From NCBI GenBank assembly GCA_028751875.1, contig CM054157.1:48657482-48721481 (forward strand): DNA of 64,000 bases. Reading direction: 5' to 3'. The number at the start of each line of letters is the position of its first letter. Position 1 is the first letter of the stretch. The stretch comes from Rapana venosa (Eukaryota; Mollusca; Gastropoda; Neogastropoda; Muricidae). The notes beneath the pieces were generated by a model, which was not told the DNA's origin, ran no database searches, and worked only from the letters and a program-made list of their open reading frames with translations. The translations under genes were made by a program, and so were the position numbers. Of this stretch, positions 1-10,058 are shown piece by piece.

Positions 1-66
1 TTTGTTTTTTACAAGATTCAGTGCTATATAAATTCCATATATTATTATTATTATTATTATGTTGTT
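1..66 (-). repeat. Repeat G with (ATT)n and (GTT)n tail
   Basis: A short interspersed unit (core AGATTCAGTGCTATATAAAT) is followed by an (ATT)n and (GTT)n run. The same unit recurs near 15405, 15600, 18010, 25660, 29665, 32800, 35320, 48770, 48935, 51700 and 63050, always beside an (ATT)n or (AAT)n tract, so the trinucleotide tract is part of the element. Confidence 0.7.
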
Positions 67-73
67 GTTGTTG

Positions 74-408
74 TTGTGCGCTCCCCAGCTTTACACCCTG
101 GGGGTCATCCAGAACATGCACTCTGACTCACTCATCCCACCTGGGAATCACCGTGAGATAGGAAGTACACCGGGTGAGAAGTTTGCGTGTACGACTATTT
201 TCAAGTACCTCGCCACATAGGCAGCCATACTCCGACTTCAGAGGATTTTTTCTCCTATAAAGGAGAGTGCAGGTTGTTATGTTAAGAGCTTGTCATGGCT
301 GAAGGCAATCTCAACACAACATTTTAAACATAACAACATTTTAATGTAGGCCTTGGCAATTAGCTGACATCAATAACCTGACACAGCTTTTGGCCTGGGC
401 CAAATTAT
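74..408 (-). repeat. Repeat E, nearly complete copy
   Basis: This is an interspersed repeat of about 330 bp. One end carries CAGCTTTACACCCTGGGGGT and the other reads GCTTTTGGCCTGGGCCAAA. Copies on the opposite strand lie at 56970-57385, and a split copy lies at 58285-59335. No coding capacity or tRNA box was seen; its class is unknown. Confidence 0.6.
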
Positions 409-549
409 TATTATTATTATTATTATTATTAAAAGATGTTTTTAAAAAATCCTCTGTAAGTAAGTAAGTCTTCAATTCTAACGTCTTTCCACTTAAAATT
501 CTCTGTAGTTGGGGTATGGTTGCTTATTAATTTGTCAAGACACTTGAAA

Positions 550-800
550 ACAAAAAAAATCAACTGAATGTCAAAGTCCTTCAATGAGACTATAAACCGA
601 GGCCCGTGTGCAAACGCATGCACAACATCTTGCCCACACCTTAAATCCTGTTCCGCTTTTCGAAAGAGTAGGCCATTGTGTGCGGGTGGGAACAGATGAC
701 AAAATTGACAAAACGGCATACACACGGGGACTAGATGTAAAAAAAAAAAAAGCACCTGAGTGCTTATTCCCTTATCCTCTATATAAAATAATAAATAAAA
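550..800 (+). mobile_element. SINE-A body copy
   Basis: The body of the commonest SINE in the window, with ACTATAAACCGAGGCC, the segment TCCTGTTCCGCTTTTCG, and the 3' end GCACCTGAGTGCTTATTCC. The tRNA head is missing in this copy. Full copies with the head are at 42435-42778 and 59918-60253. The apparent reading frames here are repeat shadows. Confidence 0.75.
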
Positions 801-819
801 ATACATGTAAAATAGCTTG

Positions 820-950
820 ATGTATGCACACAGTCTTCTCATCCAGTGTAGCCTCACAGCAATTCCCAGGTAGGATGAGTGAGAACAGAGTGCATATTCT
901 GGGTGATCCCTAGGGTGTTAAGCTGAGGAATGTCCAACAACAAAGAACGA
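820..950 (+). repeat. Repeat E, partial copy
   Basis: Only the TTCCCAGGTAGGATGAGTGA to GGTGTTAAGCTGAGGAATG end of repeat E is present, so the copy is truncated. Confidence 0.5.
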
Positions 951-1076
951 TCATAGAAAGTTTGTGTCGGTATCCGGGATGTCAGACAACGATAAACCCC
1001 GAACATGTTGTCAAAATATTGCTCATCCTTCTATTGATAGTATCACGTACACTTACTACCTGCAAGTCAATTAGTC

Positions 1077-1150
1077 ACATGAAGCTAACGAGAGCACCTT
1101 GTCCGGCTTGTGATTGGCTGCTGCAATCACGTGTCCGGAATCCGCCATCT
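1077..1150 (+). repeat. Left arm of 74-bp perfect inverted repeat
   Basis: Identical base for base to the reverse complement of 3089-3162. It holds GATTGGCTG (an inverted CCAAT box), TCACGTGTCC (E-box) and CCGCCATCTTGG (YY1-like). These motifs often sit in animal promoters, but no transcript can be shown here. It flanks the dead LINE at 1385-2790. Confidence 0.85.
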
Positions 1151-1384
1151 TGGTTTTTCGTCCGCTAATAAACAGTGACTCTGTTGTCGAACTCCTCCCA
1201 TTTCACGGAACCTCTCTAGGCCTACTTCTATGCTTCAGTTGATATTGAGAGTGTGATAAAGTAAGCCAGTTTACGACTTTTACTTGAAAAATGTCAGTGT
1301 GACGTCAGACAACAGAACACAGCGACACAGATTGAACACAGGAAGACACAGGAATTCTACCGGCGGACTGGAGACAAGCTAATA

Positions 1385-2790
1385 TATCAGGTATCTTTAA
1401 AAAAGGGGACAAACACACAGCATCCAACTATAGACCAGTTTCACTTACTTCAGTATGCTGCAAGATTTTAGAACATATAGTATGCCGCCACCTAATGGAA
1501 CACCTAGAAAGGAATAATATTCTAACACACTTAAACCACGGCTTCCGCTCTGGCTACTCCTGTGAGTCCCAAACTCCTGACCACCACCCAGGACTTCCTA
1601 TCATCATTAGACAAGGGAGAACAAGTAGATGTAGCAATTCTTAGACTTAGCAAGGCCTTTGATACAGTCCCCCACAGGAAATACTATATAAGTTAGAAAA
1701 AATATGGCATAGTAGGAGAAATTCACACCTGGCTGAAAAACTTCTAACCACCAGAAACAATGAGAGTAGTGTTAGAAGGAGAACATCAGAAGAAGTTAGA
1801 GTAGAGTCAGGAAGTACCACAAGGAACTGTGTTAGGCACTTACTCTTCCTATGCCAATTAATGACCTACCAACATCAGTCGCATCCCAAGTAAGACTTTT
1901 TGCAGATGACTGTCTTTTATATAGAGAAATAGGCACCTTCGATGACCCACATCACCTTCAAAAAAGACCTCAAGAAATTAGAAACCTGGGCAGAAAATTG
2001 GGGGATGCGTTTTAACGCCAGCAAGTGTTATATTTTAAACATAAAAAAAGAATCAGACTATCTCTACCAACTAAATAGTCATCCTCCAGCAAGTGGCATC
2101 AACACCATATCTAGGATCCACATCTCCAACGACTTGAAATGGACCACCCACATAGACAAAATTACAAAAAAGCAGCTCAATGTTAGGATTTTTACAGCGA
2201 ACCTCAAACACTGCCCACAAGAATGTCGTAGATTAGCCTATCTATCACTAGTTAGTCCACATTAGAATATGGTGCACAGTATGGGATAGCCACTGCCAAA
2301 CAGACATAGATAAGTTAGAACGTATCCAGAAACAGGGCAGCCAGATTCATAAAACAAGCTACCATACTAGAGCCCCTGGCTGTGTCACGACCATGCTCCA
2401 GACCTGCATCTGCCGAAATTACAAGACCGGAGGCGACAGCTTAGGTTAGCCTTTATGTATAAAGTGGTTGAGGGACTTGTCCCGGCCATGCCGCCATCAA
2501 ATTTTTTACCCCCAAACCCCAAGGTAAACGTTGAATTAAGACTAAGACTTTTAAGGACTATTAAATCAGTAAACATAGTAGAAAGGACAGCCTGCAACAA
2601 CAACAGAGGCTACACAGTCCCAGACAGCAGGTGCAACCAGTACAAGCACTCCTTCTTCGTGCAGACGGTTATAGACTGGAACCACCTCAGCGACCAGACC
2701 GTCAATTCCAAGACCCTGAGCTCCTTCAAAGGGGCCCTCACCAGGGAGAACCAGCACTAGGTGTTGTTTTTTTTTTTTTTTTTTTTTTTC
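1385..2790 (+). pseudogene. Decayed non-LTR retrotransposon reverse transcriptase (jockey/CR1/L2-like)
   Basis: Reading across frames gives the recognisable order of a LINE reverse transcriptase. NYRPVSLTS lies near 1423, then HGFRSGYSCESQ, then LSKAFDTVPHRK near 1650. A PQGTVLG-like block follows, then the catalytic FADDCLL near 1900 and NASKCYIL near 2020. The C-terminal SFFVQTVIDWNHLSDQTVNS lies near 2655-2710. The longest clean pieces are 1942-2265 and 2455-2760. Several frameshifts and stops (for example near 1735 and 2265) make it inactive. A T-run of about 25 bases follows at 2765. Clade is inferred from motif style only; no endonuclease domain is present, so it is 5' truncated. Confidence 0.8.
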
Positions 2791-2989
2791 AGAACCAACC
2801 AGCATTAGTACTAGCAGTTAAGCGCAAACCCCCAATCCGTCGCGTAAAGCCAGAAGTGGTTACTGCGACGTATTGATCCAGATCCAGATCCAGAAGTTCA
2901 AGTTGTAGAGTACTTCTTGAAGTTCAAATCTTGCCACAGTGTGAAACTGAAACTCTTCTGTGTTCCTAAAACGGCCTTATCTTTCAGTA

Positions 2990-3031
<42 letters not shown>
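2990..3031. repeat. (CT)n(CA)n microsatellite
   Basis: A run of CT dinucleotides passes directly into CA dinucleotides. A (GT)n(GA)n tract of the opposite sense lies at 3283-3329, so the two compound tracts bracket the right arm of the inverted repeat. Confidence 0.9.
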
Positions 3032-3032
<1 letters not shown>

Positions 3033-3088
3033 CACATCATATGAATCCAGCCAACAAGTTCATTTATATATTTCAACAAGTAGGCAGT

Positions 3089-3162
3089 AGATGGCGGATT
3101 CCGGACACGTGATTGCAGCAGCCAATCACAAGCCGGACAAGGTGCTCTCGTTAGCTTCATGT
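3089..3162 (-). repeat. Right arm of 74-bp perfect inverted repeat
   Basis: Reverse complement of 1077-1150 with no mismatch. It lies about 0.6 kb upstream of the candidate first exon of MVP. On the plus strand it shows AGCCAATCA and CACGTGAT. Nearest alternative readings are terminal repeats of an unknown DNA element or a duplicated promoter fragment. Confidence 0.85.
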
Positions 3163-3286
3163 TAGTGAGATTTTCTCGTTCTTTCGTCAGAAAAGGGGGT
3201 TTAAACTTGAGCTTTTTGCCCAACACTGACTGAACACATAAACTGTCATTTCCTAGTGTACTGCGCATAAAACGCGAGCTTGAGCT

Positions 3287-3328
<42 letters not shown>

Positions 3329-3559
3329 CCGACTACAACTTTCTGTTAGCGTCCGTTGCCATAGCAGCTGTTTGAGGTATGGATGCCACTAAAGTTACCG
3401 TTGTGCAAATGTTTTCCGGGATCGACTCCATACCATGAATGCAGACATGTGCATTCTTGTTCAGACCACACCTCCCCTCTCCACCCCCTTCCTACCCTCT
3501 CCCTTAGACTACTAGGCCTAATCTTGTTCTCTGTCCAGTTTTGTGATTGAAGGTCAAGG

Positions 3560-3766
3560 CAACGATATGGCAACATGATTTACGTCATATCCGGTCGGCT
3601 TCTGAGCCAATCAGGTCAAGCCGGTCACAGGATATTTTCGCCTGCTTGCTCATAACAGGACTGTCTAATTTTAGTAGCTTGCTCGAAGTACTCGTAATTT
3701 TCTTGCAAGTTGGCCGTTGCATGAAAGTTGCTGACAGAAGTTGAACGCAGTATTTTTCACGTGCTG
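3560..3766 (+). promoter_or_regulatory. MVP: Candidate MVP promoter and noncoding first exon
   Basis: A strong donor CACGTGCTG|GTAAGTGTG ends a possible untranslated exon at 3766. Upstream lie TTTACGTCAT (CRE-like) near 3580 and AGCCAATCAGG (CCAAT box) near 3606. No TATA box is obvious. The MVP start codon lies in an exon whose acceptor (9854-9855) leaves only 69 untranslated bases, so at least one upstream noncoding exon is needed, and this is the best-looking donor. The transcription start cannot be placed from sequence alone. Confidence 0.4.
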
Positions 3767-4262
3767 GTAAGTGTGCTTTGTCAAATTAATCAAATGGTTA
3801 TTATCTTTATTACTTTGTTGAGTAGGAGGGTGTGGCGAGGGGTCGTTGTCAATAGTTTTGTCTCGTGCATCGATTAGAAACATACCGATAAAAAGTAAAT
3901 TCCATTGCACCCCGTTTGCGTCAGGCCAGGTTAACCCTGTTTCGTGCTCACAGCTTTGGGTTTTCCGCTACATGCTTACGCATCGGGCACAATGTCAGTA
4001 TAAAAGTTGTGCTTTGCCCACTTAGCCTCGCCATTTCATAAAACCGAAAGCAGACGACAGCAAAATCGTCGTGGGCCATAACAACCATTGGGGAAGTGAA
4101 AAAACAACAACCACCACCTTCTGTGAAGTTGGCCTGCAGATTTTGTTCAATACTTCAGGTCGTTCTGCAAAAGAAGTAGAGTGAGAGAAGTCTTGTTGTT
4201 GGAGATAACCAAGCAACTTGATTTATTTTTTTCCCTTTTTCTTTCTTTTACCAGAGAATTCC

Positions 4263-4263
<1 letters not shown>

Positions 4264-4351
<88 letters not shown>
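4264..4351. repeat. Uninterrupted poly-C tract, 88 bases
   Basis: All bases from 4264 to 4351 are C on the plus strand. Apparent polyproline and polyglycine frames across it are artefacts. The true length may differ, because homopolymers of this size are often miscounted. Confidence 0.9.
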
Positions 4352-4392
4352 TTATTTTTCATGTGATTCTTACAACACCAACCATTATGTAG

Positions 4393-4425
4393 CAAAAGAC
4401 TGAGAAACTGAAGACATTGAAACAG
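4393..4425 (+). other. Possible 33-base noncoding exon (MVP 5' UTR)
   Basis: The segment is bounded by CATTATGTAG on the left and AACAG|GTAAGTGT on the right, so it has an acceptor and a consensus donor. It would be an alternative or second untranslated exon of MVP. The poly-C run 40 bases upstream would be its pyrimidine tract. This is inference only. Confidence 0.2.
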
Positions 4426-4639
4426 GTAAGTGTATATTATATGTATATTATTATATATGATGATTTTTGCATTTCCTTTCTGCCTGGGGAAAGTTTTTTT
4501 TTTAATAGTTGAAAGAAATATTTTATAAAAAAAAAAACTTTCTTGTAGAGAGATGGTAGAAAGAATTTGTTTTAGCACTTTTGCAGGAAGAGTGTATCTA
4601 TAGATGTCTCTCTCTTTTTCCCCTTTGTTTTGGTTTAGT

Positions 4640-4750
4640 TCCTTGGTTACATCTCCAAGGTTCACCAATGGTGAAATTTTGTGTTTGCGACTGTTTTTCC
4701 CCACCATCAAGGTAGCCACATTCTGACTTCGGGGATAGATATCTGAGTCA
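4640..4750 (-). repeat. Repeat D copy
   Basis: Repeat D is about 100 bp and reads (reverse strand) GAAGTCAGAATGTGGCTACC, then a purine-poor middle, then CCATTGGTGAACCT and GAGGAAC. Other copies lie near 24700, 30180, 34295, 39950, 40180, 43270, 44140, 46150, 48690 and 62420. No tRNA box was seen. Confidence 0.6.
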
Positions 4751-5007
4751 TCACAGTGCTGTCCAGTTAAGGTTGTTGGGGTGTTTTTTTTCACAAGGAG
4801 GTTATACTGGTTTGATGTAAATTCCCTACAAACGTTCAGTTCAAAGATCCTGTTACATCATGTCACTATGTGAAGCATGCATCAATAGCTTAAAACTCAT
4901 TGCACCCTGAGGTCACCCAGCACAATCTTCACACAATTCAGGATTGTCACGGTAATCTTTTGGATTGAGGTAAAAATTTGGTAATTTTTACAACTTTCAA
5001 TAGTCAC

Positions 5008-5320
5008 CAGCCGCCATGGCGCAGTGGTTAGCGCCTTGGGTTACGGACTGGAAGGTCGCGGGTTCGATTCCCATAAGAGTCATAGGGATTTTTCGGACTC
5101 AGGCCAGCTCCTACCCAGAGTGAGTGTGCTGTGGGCTCAGTGGGAAGACTGGGACCACACACTGTGACACAGTCGAGCTTCATCCACTTAACGGATGCGA
5201 GTTTGAGAGTGTTGCTCAAATTACCTGACCAACACTGCAGGTGTTTGTATCTCTCGGGCCCGGTTGACGCCGGGATATATTATGATAGTAAGCATAGAGT
5301 ACAACCCTGTCAAGTAGTCT
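5008..5320 (+). mobile_element. tRNA-derived SINE, separate family
   Basis: The head GCCATGGCGCAGTGGTTAGC resembles a tRNA A box and GGTTCGATTCCC matches a B box about 30 bases later. The body ends near GTACAACCCTGTCAAGTAG. Its body differs from SINE-A and SINE-B and no second full copy was seen in the window. Confidence 0.65.
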
Positions 5321-5329
5321 GAAAGCATA

Positions 5330-6620
5330 TGCACTTCCACAGCAGCATCATTACGTCATCCTCATTGTCATTGATCATCATGCAATTAAAAAAATTGCCT
5401 CTGATTCGGTGGTCCCGGTTTCTCTGGTCTCATGGTGACCTCAGATTCGGTTTCCCCAAACACTTCTGTGCCTGTGGTGAGTTTGTGTCAAAGCCTTTGG
5501 GGTTGGAGGTTTGCGGGGGACGGTCGTTGGAGGGACGTTGTGGTGGTTGCCACCTCGGGTGGGCAACTCACTCAGTCTGGCTCCGCGACTGAGCTAATAC
5601 TGTCGTTAGTAGGGGGCTTAGTAGGTGGTGTCCTGCGTATGTTAGCTCAGAACAGGCACCACTGAACACCACCAAAGTGACCCAGCAGCAGTGCAGGGCC
5701 CCTCTGGCTGGTGGCCCCACGGCGGCCTGATAGTGATGGGCTCCCTGTGGACTTCCGACCCTGAGGATGAGACATAACAAATCTGGGTATGGCTGTGGCG
5801 AGGAGATTGGAATGAGCGGCGTGGGAACAGTAGGACGGGGGACGTCACAGAAGATGAGGCAGCAAAAAACCCAACAAAAAACAAAAAAAAAACCTTTCAA
5901 TAGTCACTACACAAAAAAATTGATTAAATATGTTTATACTAGTTTTTACTGCAAGCAGTGTTATTTCCTGCATTCTGCATTAAATAAAGTACACACTAGG
6001 CCAGGCGATTTTTGCATTCATGCAGTTGTTTAAAAAAAATATATATACAAGATACCTCATCATTTTTTTTTTTTTTTTCAGTATGGCAGTCACAATCTCT
6101 TCTACTAAACTAGTAAACAACAGCTTGTGGGCCACTCCGCCCCATCTGCTTGATCAGTCTTAACAATGGAAAAAGCCTTTGAATCTGCTGTATGGGCGTC
6201 CAAATCCTCTCTCAGCACACATCCCAACCATTGCCCATAACAAAAATTATTTAGCAAACTTTGAAAATTCATAATTTGCTTAACACCTCACCGATTTGGA
6301 CACAGTAAAGTGCAAACAACATGGCGGCACCTTGTTAACGTAACGCAGCAACTCTAGCGAGAATCTCGTTTTTGTAAACAACAATGGTGGCGCCCATAGT
6401 AAGCACATGTGTGAGGGCGTTAGGGGGCGTTTGCAGGAAAACTGGGGTCTATTTTTAACCGGGCATTTGCGGGCGGCTGAAGTGGTGTTGAGTTAACTGT
6501 ATGTTACAAATCCATCTGTCTGTCATGTTGCTGTGTCTGAAAGTAGAAAATTGTTTTAATGCTTGGTTGATATTTAGATTTGATCAGCTCTTTAAATCTC
6601 TAGTGCCTTGCTTTAATGGG
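5330..6620. other. MVP intron 1 stretch with no recognised gene
   Basis: The GC-rich part at 5400-5860 has open frames on both strands, but they lack known motifs and look like repeat sequence. From 6070 to 6500 there is AT-rich sequence with several ATGGCGGC-like words. Nothing coding can be supported. Confidence 0.5.
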
Positions 6621-6639
6621 TTTTGTTTTTTTAAGTGTC

Positions 6640-6910
6640 AGAAGACACACAGACGCAGACAGTGATACACACACACAGTGAGACAGACATGCATGCACTC
6701 ATGCACACGCGCGCGCACACACAGACACAGTGACACACACACACATCTCTCTCTCTCCCCCTCCCCCTCTCTCTCACACACACACACTGACTCACTCATT
6801 ACCACAACACCCTCCCTCCCCCCAACACTCCCACACACACACATAGGAAATATGGATACATACTTTTCGTATGTTCCCCCCCCAAAAAAAAAAAAAAAAA
6901 AAAAAAGTGA
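6640..6910. repeat. (CA)n, (CT)n and poly-A low-complexity block
   Basis: CA and CT dinucleotide runs pass into a C-run and A-run at 6876-6906. The open frames here are translation of the microsatellite only. A short G-run at 7132-7157 and another repeat E scrap at 7160-7210 follow. Confidence 0.85.
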
Positions 6911-7259
6911 AGTGCCTGTGTTGGTGTGTTTGCATTCAGCATACCCAAGGCGTAATGCCAGAGCGTTCGTTACCTGTCTTGTGTTCACTGAGGCATGATA
7001 AAGGTAAAGCTGGCAGGTCGCCTAGGTGTGTGTGTGTGTCCTTCGTGGCTGACTTGATATTTTGACCAACCTCCTTGTTGGTCGTACTGATTCGGTTACA
7101 CAGCTTGATAGTCTATGTAGGGTTTTTTTGGGGGGAGGGGGGGGGGGGGGGGGGGGGTGCACATATTCACCACCTTAACAATACACCCTGAGGGTCACCC
7201 AGAATATGCATTTTGTCTCTCTGTCTCTGTTTGAGTGTTTCTCTCTCTGTCTCTCTGAT

Positions 7260-7291
<32 letters not shown>

Positions 7292-7294
7292 AAA

Positions 7295-7510
7295 AGTCCT
7301 TCAGATGAGACTATAAGCTGAGGTCCTGTGTGTGAATGCGCACAGAACATCTTGTGCACAGGTTAAAACCTGTTCCGTTTTTCAGAAGAGTAGGCCATTG
7401 TGTGCTGGTTGGAATGGATGACAAAATTGACCAAACTGCATGCACACGGGGACTGGATGTTAAAAAGTTCATGAGTGCTTATTGCATTATCCTCGAAATG
7501 AAAGAATAAT
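7295..7510 (+). mobile_element. SINE-A body copy
   Basis: It runs from CAGATGAGACTATAAGCTGA to CTTATTGCATTATCCTCGA. The head is missing. CT and CTGT microsatellites lie on both sides. Confidence 0.7.
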
Positions 7511-7734
7511 AATGATAATCTGTCTGTCTCAGTCTCTCTCTCTATATATATATCTGTCTCTGTCTCAGTGTCTGTCTGTCTGTCTGTCTGTCTGACTTTC
7601 TCTCTCTCTCGTAAAAATCCACAACCCCAAATTCACCCGAAGCCGATGCTGAGATTCAAGCCCAGACTTCATGGACCCTGAGGATTGAAGTCACACAGTC
7701 TTCTTCTTCTTCTTCTTCTTCTTCATCGAACACT

Positions 7735-8115
7735 CAGACAGCAACTTTTGTTGTGTCATCCAACTCATATGAGCGAAAATGCATTGCACTGCCGTTAACC
7801 GCCTGACAAGTCAGGCCCAGCACATCCAACTTCGGCATGGGAGAGAATTATCTTTTAAGTCTTTCTGGGAATAAAAAGGTAGGAGAGTGGACCAAGAAGG
7901 CAGAAAATAGACAAGAAGGAGGTGATGACAGGACGGAATGGAACAAGACAGAAACAAAGAGAGAGAGGGATAGAAAAGAGGAAATTTCTAGCACAGAATT
8001 TCCGGAAGGTGGGGATGCTGTTTATAGTGACAGGCCCCCAGCATCCCTACAGGGAGACACAGTCTTAACCATTCATTCCCTGTCCCCTGAAACATATTCA
8101 AAGTGGTGCTTGTTT
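7735..8115 (+). repeat. Interspersed repeat shared with 32560-32990
   Basis: This segment matches the reverse strand of 32560-32990. Shared words include GTGGACCAAGAAGGC, TAGCACAGAATTTCC and CTGACAAGTCAGGCCCAGC. The second copy is interrupted by repeat G at 32775-32880. A 110-codon open frame at 7837-8169 is part of the repeat and resembles no known protein. Confidence 0.6.
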
Positions 8116-8627
8116 GTGTTTTGCATTACAACTCTGCGTGTTCCCAAACACAGATCGCTTCTGGAGTGAGTTATGCACGGTAACTGTTTGCCTGGTGCGT
8201 GGTGTCTTCGCAGTTTTCAGTTCTGAATAGACTGTGGTCAAGCTTGCAGGTTATTTTTAAAAAAATAATTAAACCTCGTATCCGTGTAACAGAAGGGGAA
8301 GGAAGCGCTGGCGATTGTGATTGTTGAATGCACTAGTCTGCAAATCTGCCCAGGAAGAAAGAAGTTTTATATCCTTGTTAATAAGAGTGTTTGCAGTGAT
8401 GTGTATATAGTGTCACAAAATTTTTATGTTTCGTTTTGGGTTTTTTCCTGTAAAGTTTAATTTAGGAGCTGGGATTTTTTTGCTGTTTGGGCTCCCCCAC
8501 TCACCTCCTCCCCCCCCCAAGATAACATTTTCATTTTCCTGTTCTGTTCAACGTGACAATCTCATAGCTTCTGTCTCCACCCTCACTCCCTTTCTTTCCT
8601 TCCCTGTCCCCTAAAAATTTTTTAAAA

Positions 8628-8725
8628 AGTATATGTATGTGTATACATATATATATATGTATATATATGTGTATATATTTATATGTATATAATTATATTT
8701 ATATATTTATTTATATATATGCACA
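8628..8725. repeat. (TA)n/(TATG)n microsatellite
   Basis: Degenerate TA and TATG units on both strands. The frame starting at 8637 is repeat translation only. A run of about 20 G follows at 8891-8911. Confidence 0.9.
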
Positions 8726-9306
8726 TACATATGTAATTCATACCATAGTTTGGAAGTTGTGTTTTAAACATACCCAGCATGCACCCTGTGTGTGGAAAAG
8801 GATGGGCTCCACCTGGTTTCATTTTGTCCAAGAGACACGGCCTGAAACAGTTAGTTCAGTGACTCCTCAGGGAGTTTGAGGGAGAGAGGAAGGGGGGGGG
8901 GGGGGGGGGGGAGAGTGTGTGTTCAGTAACATGGAAGAGCTTTATTACTTTTGAAGCTCATTTGTTTCATGCTCTGATTTAATATTTCAAGTCTAAAGTA
9001 GTCTTAGTAGTAGGCTTGTGGGATGAATGAATCAAAATAGATTGTTTTGGAAATAGCATGGTCTTTTTGTTTTGTTTTTAAACATCAAAGTGGGAAATGG
9101 GGGTTAGAGCTGTTCAAAAATTGATACTTAAACTTTTGTGATGTAGCTGTAATAAGTAACTTGCTTATCAGTGGTAGTAGTTAAACCATTAATTACGAAG
9201 GTGTCAGTTATAAAAGCCTAAAAATCACAAATTAACTTTTCATGCACCGTTGTCATGGGAACAATCACCAAAAACTTAAATCCATAATCTTCTCAAGCCT
9301 TTGTCC

Positions 9307-9586
9307 ACTAATAAATACAAAAATTGTGTTTTAAAAGATGTGTATTATAACTCAAATTCTTTGTATGTACACAGATAAATCTCTACATCTGCACATAAAA
9401 AAGTTTACAACTAAAAAAAAAAGACACAAAACATGATTCTTGATACAGCAATAATGAATACAAGAATTGTGTTTTCACAAACATGTTTCATAACTCGCAT
9501 TCTTTAAATGTTACACAGAGAAATCTTTACATCTGCTCATAAAAACCTTTCAACTAAATAAAAGAAACAAAACATGATTCTTGATA
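9307..9586 (+). repeat. Divergent direct duplication, unit about 140 bp
   Basis: Two diverged tandem halves both start near AATACAA(A/G)AATTGTGTTTT and end with AAACATGATTCTTGATA, at 9446 and 9586. No coding capacity. Confidence 0.7.
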
Positions 9587-9609
9587 ACCTACACTGTATT
9601 CATATGCTG

Positions 9610-9770
9610 TAGTAGCTGTAAATGGGTACCTGCCCTCTTTAGTGTCACGGAAAGTAAAGCAGCGAGGGAGAGGAGATGGGCGCTGCCCTCAATATGCTTG
9701 CCCCTGGAGAAGCTGAGGTCTCTGATGCCTCGCTCCCCTACGACCACATAGGTTATGGGACACCTTTACC
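9610..9770 (+). mobile_element. SINE-C 3' half
   Basis: It contains GTAAATGGGTACCTGCCCTC and AGCGAGGGAGAGGAGATGGG, and ends with GGTTATGGGACACCTTTACC. The 5S-like 5' half is absent. It lies about 90 bases before the first coding exon of MVP. Confidence 0.75.
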
Positions 9771-9855
9771 CTTTATTTTACTCACATGTCAAATCTTAGA
9801 TTAGTCGAGACTGAAAACAAATAATTTCAAACCTTTCATTTCTCTTCTGTTTCAG

Positions 9856-10058
9856 ATCAAGCGTACGTCGATTCCATTTCTTTTTTCACAATCTTGAACA
9901 ACAACGACAACACACTAAACAGCCATGAGCCGAAACCAGGGACTGGAGTCGATCTATCGGATCGCTCCTTACTACTTTATCCACGTCCTCGACCAGAACA
10001 GCAATGTAACGAAGCTGGAGATTGGCCCACAGACATACATCCGACAGGACAATGAACG
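9856..10058 (+). CDS. MVP: MVP first coding exon (exon 2): 69 bases of 5' UTR plus residues 1-45
   Basis: The acceptor TCTGTTTCAG ends at 9855 and the ATG is at 9925 (coding part 9925-10058), in the context AACAGCCATGAG with G at -3. It is the first ATG that opens the conserved [12 protein letters not shown] and TYIRQDNER segments. The donor is AATGAACG|GTACGT, leaving two bases of the Arg45 codon. It begins vault repeat 1. Confidence 0.93.

Noticed and set aside
1942..2760. An active LINE in the first 3 kb
   Set aside because: Frameshifts and stops break the reverse transcriptase several times and the endonuclease part is missing.
4147..4794. A protein with a 29-residue polyglycine run (or polyproline on the other strand)
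   Set aside because: The run is translation of the 88-base poly-C tract. The flanks have no conserved motif.
5008..5080. A tRNA gene at GCCATGGCGCAGTGGTTAGC
   Set aside because: A and B boxes are present, but no acceptor stem closes and the sequence runs on into a SINE body. The same holds for the heads near 14025, 42440, 59925 and 60700.
7837..8169. A 110-codon lysine/glutamate-rich gene
   Set aside because: The sequence is part of an interspersed repeat found again at 32560-32990, and it has no recognisable domain or splice context.
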